From an uncultured Bacteroidia bacterium (GTDB lineage Bacteria; Bacteroidota; Bacteroidia; Bacteroidales; Prolixibacteraceae): a stretch of 64,000 nt of DNA. Below are positions 39,286-47,760 of the stretch, one piece after another. The DNA lies in NCBI GenBank assembly GCA_903904515.1, contig CAIVCR010000110.1, positions 31,915 through 95,914 of the forward strand, in the 5' to 3' direction. Under the pieces are notes generated by a model that saw nothing but the letters and a program-made list of their open reading frames with translations, was not told the DNA's origin and made no database searches. How positions within the stretch are numbered: position 1 is the first letter of the stretch; each line of letters begins with the position of its first letter. The position numbers were made by a program, and so were the translations under genes.

Positions 39286-39313
39286 CAGAATTTTTTTAAC
39301 TATTTTTGTCGAA

Positions 39314-40033
39314 ATGGAACTGGTAAAAACGATGAAAGAACAAATAGAAGCACTCAATCAAAAATACAGCAATGCTACGGCAGAGGAACTTTTAGAAGGC
39401 TTTTTAGGCGATTACGGCAACCGGATTGCCTTGTCAAGCAGCCTGGGCCTGGAGGATCAGGTCCTGACTCACATGGTTACCAGCATTAACAAGAGTGTCA
39501 AAATCTTCACACTCGATACGGGGAGGCTGTTCCCTGAAACTTATGACCTGATTCACAGGACGAATCATAAATATGGTATTCGGATGAGTGTCTATTTCCC
39601 CGATTCCGAAAAGGTTGAAAACATGGTGAATACCAGGGGGATCAATCTGTTCTTCGAAAGTATTGAAAACAGGAAACTGTGCTGTAATATCCGGAAACTT
39701 GGACCATTAAAGCGGGCTTTTGAGGGTTTGGAGGTATGGATCTGCGGACTCCGTCGTGATCAATCGGTTACGCGACACGATATGCAAAGGATAGAGTGGG
39801 ATGAGGCGAACGGATTGATAAAACTAAATCCGCTGATCGACTGGTCAGAGGCAGACATACTCGAATTTATAAAAACTCACGGAATTCCTTATAATCCTTT
39901 ACATGACAAAGGATTTCCAAGCATTGGGTGTCAACCGTGCACAAGGGCGATTTTCGCGGGCGAAGATATCAGGGCTGGGCGTTGGTACTGGGAAAATCCC
40001 GACACAAAAGAGTGCGGTCTGCACAAAAGGTAA
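39314..40033 (+). CDS. cysH: Phosphoadenylyl-/adenylyl-sulfate reductase
   Basis: ALSSSLGLEDQVLTHMV, FTLDTGRLFPETYDL, RKLCCNIRKLGPLKRA, GLRRDQS, GFPSIGCQPCTR, ECGLH; CC...CxxC implies a [4Fe-4S] type. Confidence 0.93.
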   Translation: MELVKTMKEQIEALNQKYSNATAEELLEGFLGDYGNRIALSSSLGLEDQVLTHMVTSINKSVKIFTLDTGRLFPETYDLIHRTNHKYGIRMSVYFPDSEKVENMVNTRGINLFFESIENRKLCCNIRKLGPLKRAFEGLEVWICGLRRDQSVTRHDMQRIEWDEANGLIKLNPLIDWSEADILEFIKTHGIPYNPLHDKGFPSIGCQPCTRAIFAGEDIRAGRWYWENPDTKECGLHKR

Positions 40034-40064
40034 TAAAAAAAGCGCTTTAGAGGCGCTTTTTTTA
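40034..40064. terminator. Bidirectional intrinsic terminator between cysH and fabI
   Basis: AAAAAAAGCGC-tttagag-GCGCTTTTTTT between convergent genes. Confidence 0.85.
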
Positions 40065-40079
40065 TGATTGAGAATATCG

Positions 40080-40922
40080 TTAATCGAATTTATGACCCGG
40101 CTCCTCGAAGCCCTTGTTATATTGTTCCATAGCACTAACACTCATCCCCATTGAGGAGAATCCTCCGTCGTGGAAAAGGTTCTGCATCGTCACCTTTTTA
40201 GTCAGATCCGAGAACATTACAACACAATAATCGGCACACTCATCTGCGGTTGCATTACCAAGCGGAGACATGCGTTCCGAGAAATCAAGTAAATTACCAA
40301 ACATCTTAAGACCATTTCCTGCAGTGGTAGGAGTCGGTGATTGTGAAACCGTATTGATACGCACTTTACGTTCATTACCGTAGATATAGCCAAAACTTCT
40401 GGCAATTGATTCGAGCAGTGATTTAGCATCTGCCATATCGTTATAGCCATAAAAGGTCCGCTGAGCCGCAACATAGGATAATGCCAGGACAGAACCCCAT
40501 TCGTTGATTGCATCGAGTTTTCTGCATGTTTGCAATACTTTATGGAAAGATACTGCTGATACATCAAGTGTTCTGTTAAGCAGATCATAATCAAGGTCAC
40601 TGTAATGTCTACCTTTTCTCACGTTGGGAGACATCCCGATTGAATGCAGGATAAAATCCAATTTCCCCCCGAGAACCTCAACCGATTTAATAATCAATGC
40701 CTCAAGATCCTCAATATTTGCAGCATCAGCAGGAATAACGATGGAATTGCATTTATCAGCCAGAACCTGTATCTCACCCATTCGCAGTGCAATTGGAGCA
40801 TTCGACAGAGTAAAAATAGCCCCTTCCTCATGCGCCCGTTCAGCAACCTTCCATGCAATTGAACTTTCATTCAACGCACCGAAAATTATTCCTCTTTTTC
40901 CTTTTAATAAATTATAAGCCAT
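40080..40922 (-). CDS. fabI: Enoyl-[acyl-carrier-protein] reductase
   Basis: LLKGKRGIIFGALNESSIAWKVAERAHEEGA, DFILHSIGMSPNVRKGRHY, short-chain dehydrogenase fold. Confidence 0.95.
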   Translation of the reverse strand: MAYNLLKGKRGIIFGALNESSIAWKVAERAHEEGAIFTLSNAPIALRMGEIQVLADKCNSIVIPADAANIEDLEALIIKSVEVLGGKLDFILHSIGMSPNVRKGRHYSDLDYDLLNRTLDVSAVSFHKVLQTCRKLDAINEWGSVLALSYVAAQRTFYGYNDMADAKSLLESIARSFGYIYGNERKVRINTVSQSPTPTTAGNGLKMFGNLLDFSERMSPLGNATADECADYCVVMFSDLTKKVTMQNLFHDGGFSSMGMSVSAMEQYNKGFEEPGHKFD

Positions 40923-41069
40923 TTAGATACAATTTCTGAAAACCATGAAGTTTTCAATTAATAAATTAGTGCACAAATATAGTCTTTATCTGATTTCCCC
41001 TTATTGGTGCAGAACATCTCCACCATATAACCCTTAACGCGGCAAATTGTTTAACGGGATTGATGAATT

Positions 41070-42722
41070 TTATTTTAATAGTTCTTCTGCATTGAGCATG
41101 GCAGCCGGGGTAATATTTTCGCCACTGAGCATTTTGGCCAACTCTTCGATTCTTTCTGTTTTGGTCAGACGTCTTAAAAGCGTTGTGGTATCAACCGCTG
41201 AATCCTGTTTGTAAACAAGATAATGATGATCTCCCCTGGCTGCGATCTGTGGCAGATGGGTGATATTTATTACCTGCATATCTGAAGAAATCTCTTTGAG
41301 TATGATCCCCATCCGGTCCGCAATTTCTCCGGATACCCCTGAATCAATCTCATCAAAAACGATAGTAGGAAGAGCCTTGGATCTGGATATTAAGGCTTTA
41401 ATGGCGAGCATTAGCCTTGACATTTCCCCCCCGGAAGCGACTTTGGAAATTTCACAAAGAGCCCCGTTTTTATTGGCCGTAAAAAGAAAACTTACTGTAT
41501 CCATTCCATGGGTTCCTGGCAGAGGAATGGGTGATATATCCACCTTAAACTTCGAATTTGGCATTCCCAGCAAAAAAAGCTGTTTCAGAACTCGTGCTTC
41601 AACTTCCCCGGCAATGCTATTTCTCCTGGATGATAACCCCTGAGCAAAGGCCTCAACCTCAGCGTATTTCAGCTCTTTTAATTGAATCAGCCGTACAATC
41701 TCCTCCTCATTCATCGAAACAGCAACAATCTTGGTTTCAAATGAGTCGCGCAGCTGAATAAGTTCATTAACCGATTGAACATGATGCTTTTGTTGCAATG
41801 AATAGATCACATCAAGCCTTTCATTGATTGTCCTGATTCGTTCAGGATCAAATTCTACTTTTTCTTCGATCCAGGCCACTTCCTGTGCAATGTCCTTAAG
41901 ATCCACATGCAAGCTCTCCAGACGTTGAGCAAACCCTTGCGCATCAGGGAGAAAGTGAATCATTTTAGTAATCAGTCCAATAGCTGTTTTTGTCTGGTTC
42001 AGCGCTGACGAATCATCACCGTTCAGCAACTCACTGACATTCGAAAGACCTGATTTAATCTCTTCGGCATGCGTCAATAATTCAAGCTCTTTTTCTAACT
42101 CTTCCTGTTCCCCTTCAACCAATAAGGCCTTATGCAACTGGTCGAATTGAAACTGATAATAGTCAAGATCAGCCTTTGATTTTTCATTCACCAACTCAGC
42201 CTCCCTGAGCTCTGATGCTAATTTCTTATATTCACTGAACCGACCTTTGTACAAGAGAAGATCTTCCTGATTTCCCGCACAGATATCAACCACCATCATC
42301 TGAAATGTCTGATCATTTATCTCAAGGTTCTGATTCTGAGAGTGAATATCAATAAGCCGGAACCCAATATCCTGCATAACTTTAAGCATCACCGGCGAAT
42401 CATTGATAAAGGCGCGCGATTTGCCTGCAGGATTTATTTCCCTTCTGAAAATGGCAAAATCATCGAAGTCAAGATCGTTTGACAGAAATAACTCCTCAAG
42501 ACCCAGACCATCAACGCGAAAACTAGCCTCCACTACGCATTTGACCGATTTATCATTCAAAACTGAAGAATCGGCCCGCTGACCCAGAATCAATGAAAGC
42601 GCTCCGAGCAAAATAGATTTTCCTGCACCGGTTTCACCAGTTATTATAGAGAAACCCGGGCTTAGGTCTACATCAAGTTCACGTATTAGCGCATAATTCT
42701 GAATTCTTAATCGTGTCAACAT
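41070..42722 (-). CDS. recN: DNA repair protein RecN
   Basis: MLTRLRIQNYALIRELDVDLSPGFSIITGETGAGKSILLGALSLILGQRAD...SGGEMSRLMLAIKAL; start trimmed to ATG at 42722. Confidence 0.97.
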   Translation of the reverse strand: MLTRLRIQNYALIRELDVDLSPGFSIITGETGAGKSILLGALSLILGQRADSSVLNDKSVKCVVEASFRVDGLGLEELFLSNDLDFDDFAIFRREINPAGKSRAFINDSPVMLKVMQDIGFRLIDIHSQNQNLEINDQTFQMMVVDICAGNQEDLLLYKGRFSEYKKLASELREAELVNEKSKADLDYYQFQFDQLHKALLVEGEQEELEKELELLTHAEEIKSGLSNVSELLNGDDSSALNQTKTAIGLITKMIHFLPDAQGFAQRLESLHVDLKDIAQEVAWIEEKVEFDPERIRTINERLDVIYSLQQKHHVQSVNELIQLRDSFETKIVAVSMNEEEIVRLIQLKELKYAEVEAFAQGLSSRRNSIAGEVEARVLKQLFLLGMPNSKFKVDISPIPLPGTHGMDTVSFLFTANKNGALCEISKVASGGEMSRLMLAIKALISRSKALPTIVFDEIDSGVSGEIADRMGIILKEISSDMQVINITHLPQIAARGDHHYLVYKQDSAVDTTTLLRRLTKTERIEELAKMLSGENITPAAMLNAEELLK

Positions 42723-42738
42723 TCGTATTAAATAAGGA

Positions 42739-43644
42739 TTAAAATATCTTTTGTTCCATAATTTTCTGATATTTTCCGGAATTGGAGGGATCACATTCGG
42801 TAAGAATTGACATAACCCTACCCTTTTCATCAGTACTTCCTTTTGAAAATATGTTAACAAGCTCATCTGATTTAGCTTCAAAAAAAAGACGATTTACATA
42901 AGTGTCAGGTTTAGACCGGTACACCCGCTGCATGTTTTTTAAAGCATCGGCAATTTCTGCGCGCCCCATATCGGGTTTCTCGGCCAGCAAATCAAGACCT
43001 AAACGATGATAACGGTAAAGCAACTCTCTGAATGGACCATACGCTTTATTGGTGAGATTTTCAACGAGCCAGAAACGGTTGAAATTTCCTTCAAAGGCAC
43101 GCCAACCTTTTTCGCGGGCATTTTGGGAACGGTTGACAATATCGCGGGCTTTCTGAAAATAAGCGGTTCCACCAAGAGGTGAATAGGTATCGTAATCAAA
43201 TCCCAGAATAATATCTGCATAATAAGCCAGCATATTAGTCAGCGGATTAGAGTTCCCCGTTTCGTCATATTCCATGGGTTGAAATTCGACGTACTTAAAT
43301 TGTATATCATTATCCTTCAGATTCAGCAGCGGGGAGTTGTAGGAGGAGTTAAAAACCGGCCGGTTCAGCTGAATCTGCATGGTACCGCTAAATTCATCGG
43401 AAGAAAGTTGCTGGGTAATCTGGATGAAAATGGTGCATTCGATCCGTTCATCGGTATTAAAGACATTGTCAGACCATTTACGGTTATTCATAAACTCGTA
43501 AATATCGGTACGCATCGACTCAAAAACCTGTTTGTTAGTCCCTTCCACCCTGGAACTGGAGACACTTACGTTACATCGGAATTCCTGACCACATACCCCG
43601 AATGCAGCATAAAAAAATGCAAAAAAAAGGAAGATTCTTGTCAT
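42739..43644 (-). CDS. DUF4835 family protein (PorD-like, type IX secretion associated)
   Basis: Signal peptide MTRIFLFFAFFYAAFGVCGQEFRCNVSVSSSRVEGTNKQVFESM...ADIILGFDYDTYSPLGGTAYFQKAR; between coaBC and recN. Confidence 0.85.
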   Translation of the reverse strand: MTRIFLFFAFFYAAFGVCGQEFRCNVSVSSSRVEGTNKQVFESMRTDIYEFMNNRKWSDNVFNTDERIECTIFIQITQQLSSDEFSGTMQIQLNRPVFNSSYNSPLLNLKDNDIQFKYVEFQPMEYDETGNSNPLTNMLAYYADIILGFDYDTYSPLGGTAYFQKARDIVNRSQNAREKGWRAFEGNFNRFWLVENLTNKAYGPFRELLYRYHRLGLDLLAEKPDMGRAEIADALKNMQRVYRSKPDTYVNRLFFEAKSDELVNIFSKGSTDEKGRVMSILTECDPSNSGKYQKIMEQKIF

Positions 43645-43678
43645 AAAAACGGGTATAATGCCTATAAAAATACAAAAA

Positions 43679-44341
43679 TCAACGACGTCCTGAGAGGAAA
43701 TCTTCAGTTTCTGACATTTTATTTACAATATCAACAGCAATTTCCAATTTTTGTTTTAAACCGGAAGTGAAAATCAAACCACTCTTATCGAATATTTTTA
43801 TTTGATTGGTGTCGTGCTGAAATCCTGAACCTTTATCATTCAATGAATTAAGAACAATCAGATCAAGGTTTTTCTTGTGCAGTTTCAACATAGCTTTCTC
43901 TTCATCACTGTCGGTTTCAAGTGCAAATCCAACAAGGATCTGATCTTTCCGTTTAATCCCCCCAAGAGTGGCAGCAATATCCGGATTTGGCCGAAGTTCA
44001 AGAAATAAATTTTCGGAGGTTCGTTTAATTTTTTGGTTATCTACAACCATTGGTGCAAAATCCCCTACTGCAGCAACCATCACAGCCCCGTCACAAACCG
44101 GAAAGTGGAGAAGACAAGCTTCATACATTTCGGATGCAGAAACAACATCGATGCGTTGAATAGTTGGATTCTGACAGTGAAGTGATACAGGGCCGGCGAT
44201 CAGAATAACTTTCGCTCCCAGAAAAGCTAACCGTTCAGCAATAGCAAATCCCATCTTCCCTGATGAGTAATTCCCAATATAACGGACAGGGTCAATTTTC
44301 TCATGAGTAGGACCTGCTGTGACAAGATATGTTTTATTCAA
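43679..44341 (-). CDS. coaB: Phosphopantothenate-cysteine ligase half of CoaBC (separate ORF, TTG start)
   Basis: NKTYLVTAGPTHEKIDPVRYIGNYSSGKMGFAIAERLAFLGAKVILIAGPV...VGFALETD. Confidence 0.9.
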   Translation of the reverse strand: MNKTYLVTAGPTHEKIDPVRYIGNYSSGKMGFAIAERLAFLGAKVILIAGPVSLHCQNPTIQRIDVVSASEMYEACLLHFPVCDGAVMVAAVGDFAPMVVDNQKIKRTSENLFLELRPNPDIAATLGGIKRKDQILVGFALETDSDEEKAMLKLHKKNLDLIVLNSLNDKGSGFQHDTNQIKIFDKSGLIFTSGLKQKLEIAVDIVNKMSETEDFLSGRR

Positions 44342-44898
44342 CAGTTTTTTTTTTCAGCGAAGAAATCTACGATCTTTTCGAGAATTACATCCGGTTCCTC
44401 CATTCGTCCTTTTCCGACAAGACCGCTGGCAAGCTCACCTGTTGCCGGATCGAGAATGATATTTCCATCCGCTTTTAAGAGTTCAATGTTACGCTGTGTT
44501 GAAGGATGCAGAAACATGTCCAGGTCCATTGCGGGTGCAATCATAACGGGACATTTAGCAGACAAATAGGTAGTTACCAAAAGGTTATCACAAATTCCAT
44601 GGGCCATCTTGCCCATTGTAGCGGCTGTGGCAGGGGCAACAATCAATAAATCAGCCCATAGTCCCAAATCGACATGACTGTTCCACTGACCATCGCTGCG
44701 GGTGAAAAATTCGCTTAAGACCGGGCGCCCCGAAAGGGTCGAAAGGGTTAATGGGGTGATGAATTCCCGGGCATATTCGCTCATAACAACCTGAACTTCA
44801 GCACCCATTTTGATAAGTCCCCTTAACAAAGAAGCAGCCTTATAGGCCGCAATACTCCCTGTAACACACAGAATAATTTTTTTTCCCTGAAGTTCCAT
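44338..44898 (-). CDS. coaC: Phosphopantothenoylcysteine decarboxylase half of CoaBC (separate ORF)
   Basis: LQGKKIILCVTGSIAAYKAASLLRGLIKMGAEVQVVMSEYAREFITPLTLSTLSGRPV...MIAPAMDLDMFLHPSTQRNIELL. Confidence 0.93.
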   Translation of the reverse strand: MELQGKKIILCVTGSIAAYKAASLLRGLIKMGAEVQVVMSEYAREFITPLTLSTLSGRPVLSEFFTRSDGQWNSHVDLGLWADLLIVAPATAATMGKMAHGICDNLLVTTYLSAKCPVMIAPAMDLDMFLHPSTQRNIELLKADGNIILDPATGELASGLVGKGRMEEPDVILEKIVDFFAEKKNC

Positions 44899-44983
44899 CC
44901 GATCAGAAAGTTATTAATAGGTAAATTCCGGATGATCGTTAAATAATAGCTGGCATTGAATCCAATACAGGAAACAGTTGCTG

Positions 44984-45310
44984 CTATTTTTTTTCCTTTG
45001 TAGGATTGCGATAGTAAATCTGACCCTCTTTAAACTCTTCGTAAGCAATCAGGGTTGGCTTAGGTAATTTTTCGTAATAACGGGAAATCTCAATCTGTTC
45101 ACGATTTTCAAAAACCTCCTCCAGGTTATCGCTAAATGAGGCAAACTCCTGAAGTTTGGTGTTTAATTCCTCTTTTAGTTCAGCATTTATCTGGTTGGCA
45201 CGTTTTGCAATTACCATTAATGACTCATAAATATTACCTGTAAATGCTTCCAATTCATTCAGGTCCCTTGGTACGGTACTTACCGGAGCTTTTGTTTTTT
45301 TATAATCCAT
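44984..45310 (-). CDS. rpoZ: DNA-directed RNA polymerase subunit omega (Bacteroidetes type)
   Basis: NIYESLMVIAKRANQINAELKEELNTKLQEF...PTLIAYEEFKEGQIYYRNP. Confidence 0.88.
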   Translation of the reverse strand: MDYKKTKAPVSTVPRDLNELEAFTGNIYESLMVIAKRANQINAELKEELNTKLQEFASFSDNLEEVFENREQIEISRYYEKLPKPTLIAYEEFKEGQIYYRNPTKEKK

Positions 45311-45312
45311 CT

Positions 45313-46137
45313 CTATTTTTGTATTTTATTTATTTCTTCATCACTAAGGTTCATCAGTTTCTTTGTGTTTGCAAAAAACCGGTCAGCCTCCTTACGATAT
45401 TTACTTTCCGGAAATTCATCCGTAAATGTAAAATACTCATCCAGTGCATTATTCAGACGTTCCCTTTTCTTTTCATCAATGCTGTTTTCCCCTAAAAGGT
45501 ATTTGGCTTTAAGGAGGTAATACATCAGCTCTTCACGATATTTTGAATCGGGAAACTCTTTAATGCAGTTATTTAATGATATAACTGCGGCACGGTAATC
45601 CATCAAATCGTAATACAACCTTCCGGATAAATACGATTTGTACACCAGCTTCTCCCTCAGTTCATCGATGAGTTTATTTGCTTCCGCGACGCGTGAACTT
45701 CCGGGGAAAATATTAATAAATAATTGTAGCGCGTCAATGGCTTCCTGACTTGTTTTCTGATCCAGTCGCGCAGTCGGAGAATCAAGGTAATAACAATAAC
45801 CAATCAGAAACTGGGCCTCCTCATTGTATGGACTGCGGGGGAACTCCTTCAGCATCTGTCTGAAATAATGGCTTGAAAGGACATAATCCCGCTGTCCGTA
45901 GAAACTCTTTGCCAGGTAATAATAAATCTGATCTGCACGACTTGTACCCCGGTAAATATTGACTAATTCCTGGTAAAGCTGCGAGGAACGGCTATATTCC
46001 TTATGGTCGTAATACTCCTTTGCTTTTTTCAGTTTAAACTCATAGTCAGTACTTTTGACTATTTTCTGATAATCGCCACAAGAGAGAACTACGAAAAACA
46101 AGGCCGCTCCAAGTATATTTTTCACATTTCGAATCAT
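45313..46137 (-). CDS. bamD: Outer membrane protein assembly factor BamD
   Basis: Lipoprotein signal MIRNVKNILGAALFFVVLSCGDYQK and TPR-like repeats (SRSSQLYQELVNIYRGTSRADQIYYYLAKSFYGQRDYVLSSHYFRQML). Confidence 0.9.
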   Translation of the reverse strand: MIRNVKNILGAALFFVVLSCGDYQKIVKSTDYEFKLKKAKEYYDHKEYSRSSQLYQELVNIYRGTSRADQIYYYLAKSFYGQRDYVLSSHYFRQMLKEFPRSPYNEEAQFLIGYCYYLDSPTARLDQKTSQEAIDALQLFINIFPGSSRVAEANKLIDELREKLVYKSYLSGRLYYDLMDYRAAVISLNNCIKEFPDSKYREELMYYLLKAKYLLGENSIDEKKRERLNNALDEYFTFTDEFPESKYRKEADRFFANTKKLMNLSDEEINKIQK

Positions 46138-46280
46138 TTTGCAAAGATACATTTTTTCAACAAATAGGGACATCATTTTTTTTGTAATAAATGGATGGGA
46201 CTGACGAAGATCAATCACATGATAATCTATCGTTTATAGCTATGATTCAGATAACGGCAAAAAGGTTGCTATGCTGTGTG

Positions 46281-46934
46281 TCAGTTTTTCAACTTCACCA
46301 CTCCAATTATTTCCAGTTTGTCTGATGCCGCCAAACCATTCGGGTTACATCCTGGTTCCCCTTCAGGAACAGCCAGTTCAAGCTTGCGGTAATGATCGAT
46401 CCACCCGGGAAGAAATTGACCCGTTTTCGGATCTTTAAAGGTCATCGGATTAAGTGTGAAAACAGAATCTGCAGCAAATATCTCGTAAATATATTCCGAA
46501 CAATAGTGACCGGGATCATTTAGCCGGTAAGTAAAATTGTAGGATTGTCCTAAGAATCCATGCGCCTTTTGAATAGCAGCGCAAATTGCTTTCTGATAAT
46601 TCATCTTTAACCGGTAAGCAATGGCTTGTCCAGGTGACTTGCCCGATGACAGAAATTGTCCGATTTGTTCAATGCATACACCTTTTTTAGGGGCAGCATG
46701 AAGGACCCAAATGGTATCCTGTTTTACCTCTACGATACCCACGTGATCAAAATGAGTTTCCATTCCGGTCTGCGTTGACTGATCTATTGCCTTTGAAAGT
46801 TTGCCGGAATCAGCGCTGCAAAAAAGCAGATCACCGGTGCGAAGTAAAATATTCACCTGATTGGATCTGTTCTGACTGTAACCGCCAAACCATGAAAGGG
46901 AAAGAAAAAATACAAATATATATCTCATATTCAA
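46281..46934 (-). CDS. YiiX/YebB-like papain-fold cysteine hydrolase
   Basis: LRTGDLLFCSAD, HFDHVGIVEV, YNFTYRLNDPGHYCSEYIYEIF; signal peptide. Confidence 0.82.
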   Translation of the reverse strand: MNMRYIFVFFLSLSWFGGYSQNRSNQVNILLRTGDLLFCSADSGKLSKAIDQSTQTGMETHFDHVGIVEVKQDTIWVLHAAPKKGVCIEQIGQFLSSGKSPGQAIAYRLKMNYQKAICAAIQKAHGFLGQSYNFTYRLNDPGHYCSEYIYEIFAADSVFTLNPMTFKDPKTGQFLPGWIDHYRKLELAVPEGEPGCNPNGLAASDKLEIIGVVKLKN

Positions 46935-46953
46935 ATCATTAAATAAACAGTTA

Positions 46954-46993
46954 GAGGCGAACGGCCGTGCATCCCTACGGCTGTGCGTCTCAA
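46954..46993. repeat. Palindromic dispersed-type repeat (GAGGCGAACGGCCGTGC...ACGGCTGTGCGTCTC)
   Basis: gaggcgaacggccgtgcatccctacggctgtgcgtctc; intergenic. Confidence 0.65.
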
Positions 46994-47051
46994 TTTTTTA
47001 ATAAATGATCATCATTCCGGAGGTAATCCGACCCTGTAAATTACGATGTAG

Positions 47052-47633
47052 TTAACGGTTAGCCAGGGCAAAAGTTCTGCCAGCATGAAGTGCCTGAAGA
47101 TTAAGGGTCACCATCTCCTCCCCTTTGCGCCCGAAAATCTCTCGAATACCATGTTCCAGTGACTCCAGTGCAACATCGATAAAAGGAGTAGCCGCACCCA
47201 GCATAACCATGTTTGACACTTTGGCATGACCGATCTCTTTGGCTATTGCCTCGGCATCGATAGCAACCCGATGCGGAAGTTTTGTGATCTCATCCATGAT
47301 CAGTTCAAATTCAGGATAATTGACAATATTGCGGTAAGCAGTTATGTTAGTCACCACATATCCGTGGGGAGCGAGATAAGGGAGGTACCTCAGCGATTCC
47401 ATAGGCTCAACAGAGAGAATCAAATCTGCCTTTCCATAGGGGATCAGATCAGAGAAGACAGGTCGGTCCGAAAGACGCAGATAGGACTGAACTGCACCCC
47501 CGCGCTGGCTCATTCCATGGGTTTCCGCCTGTTTGAGGTAGAGATTATTTTCGAGGGCAGCAAAACCCAATACCGTGGCAATGGACAAAATTCCTTGTCC
47601 GCCCACCCCGGCTAAAACGATATCACACTTCAT
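47052..47633 (-). CDS. iorB: Indolepyruvate oxidoreductase subunit beta
   Basis: CDIVLAGVGGQGILSIATVLGFAAL...AETHGMSQRGGAVQSYLRLSD. Confidence 0.92.
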   Translation of the reverse strand: MKCDIVLAGVGGQGILSIATVLGFAALENNLYLKQAETHGMSQRGGAVQSYLRLSDRPVFSDLIPYGKADLILSVEPMESLRYLPYLAPHGYVVTNITAYRNIVNYPEFELIMDEITKLPHRVAIDAEAIAKEIGHAKVSNMVMLGAATPFIDVALESLEHGIREIFGRKGEEMVTLNLQALHAGRTFALANR

Positions 47634-47760
47634 CCGAAGAAATTATTGATTAATTACTAACTAGTTGGTGTTGTGATTCAAACCCGGCTTTCAGGGGTGT
47701 ATCCCCTAAATTGGAACCTAAATTATCCGGGTTATGGCAGAAAAGCATATTTAAAGCTTG

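Noticed and set aside
42723-42881. Extended RecN N-terminus
   Set aside because: The first 53 residues overlap the DUF4835 gene in another frame; the conserved RecN start MLTRLRIQNYALI is at 42722.
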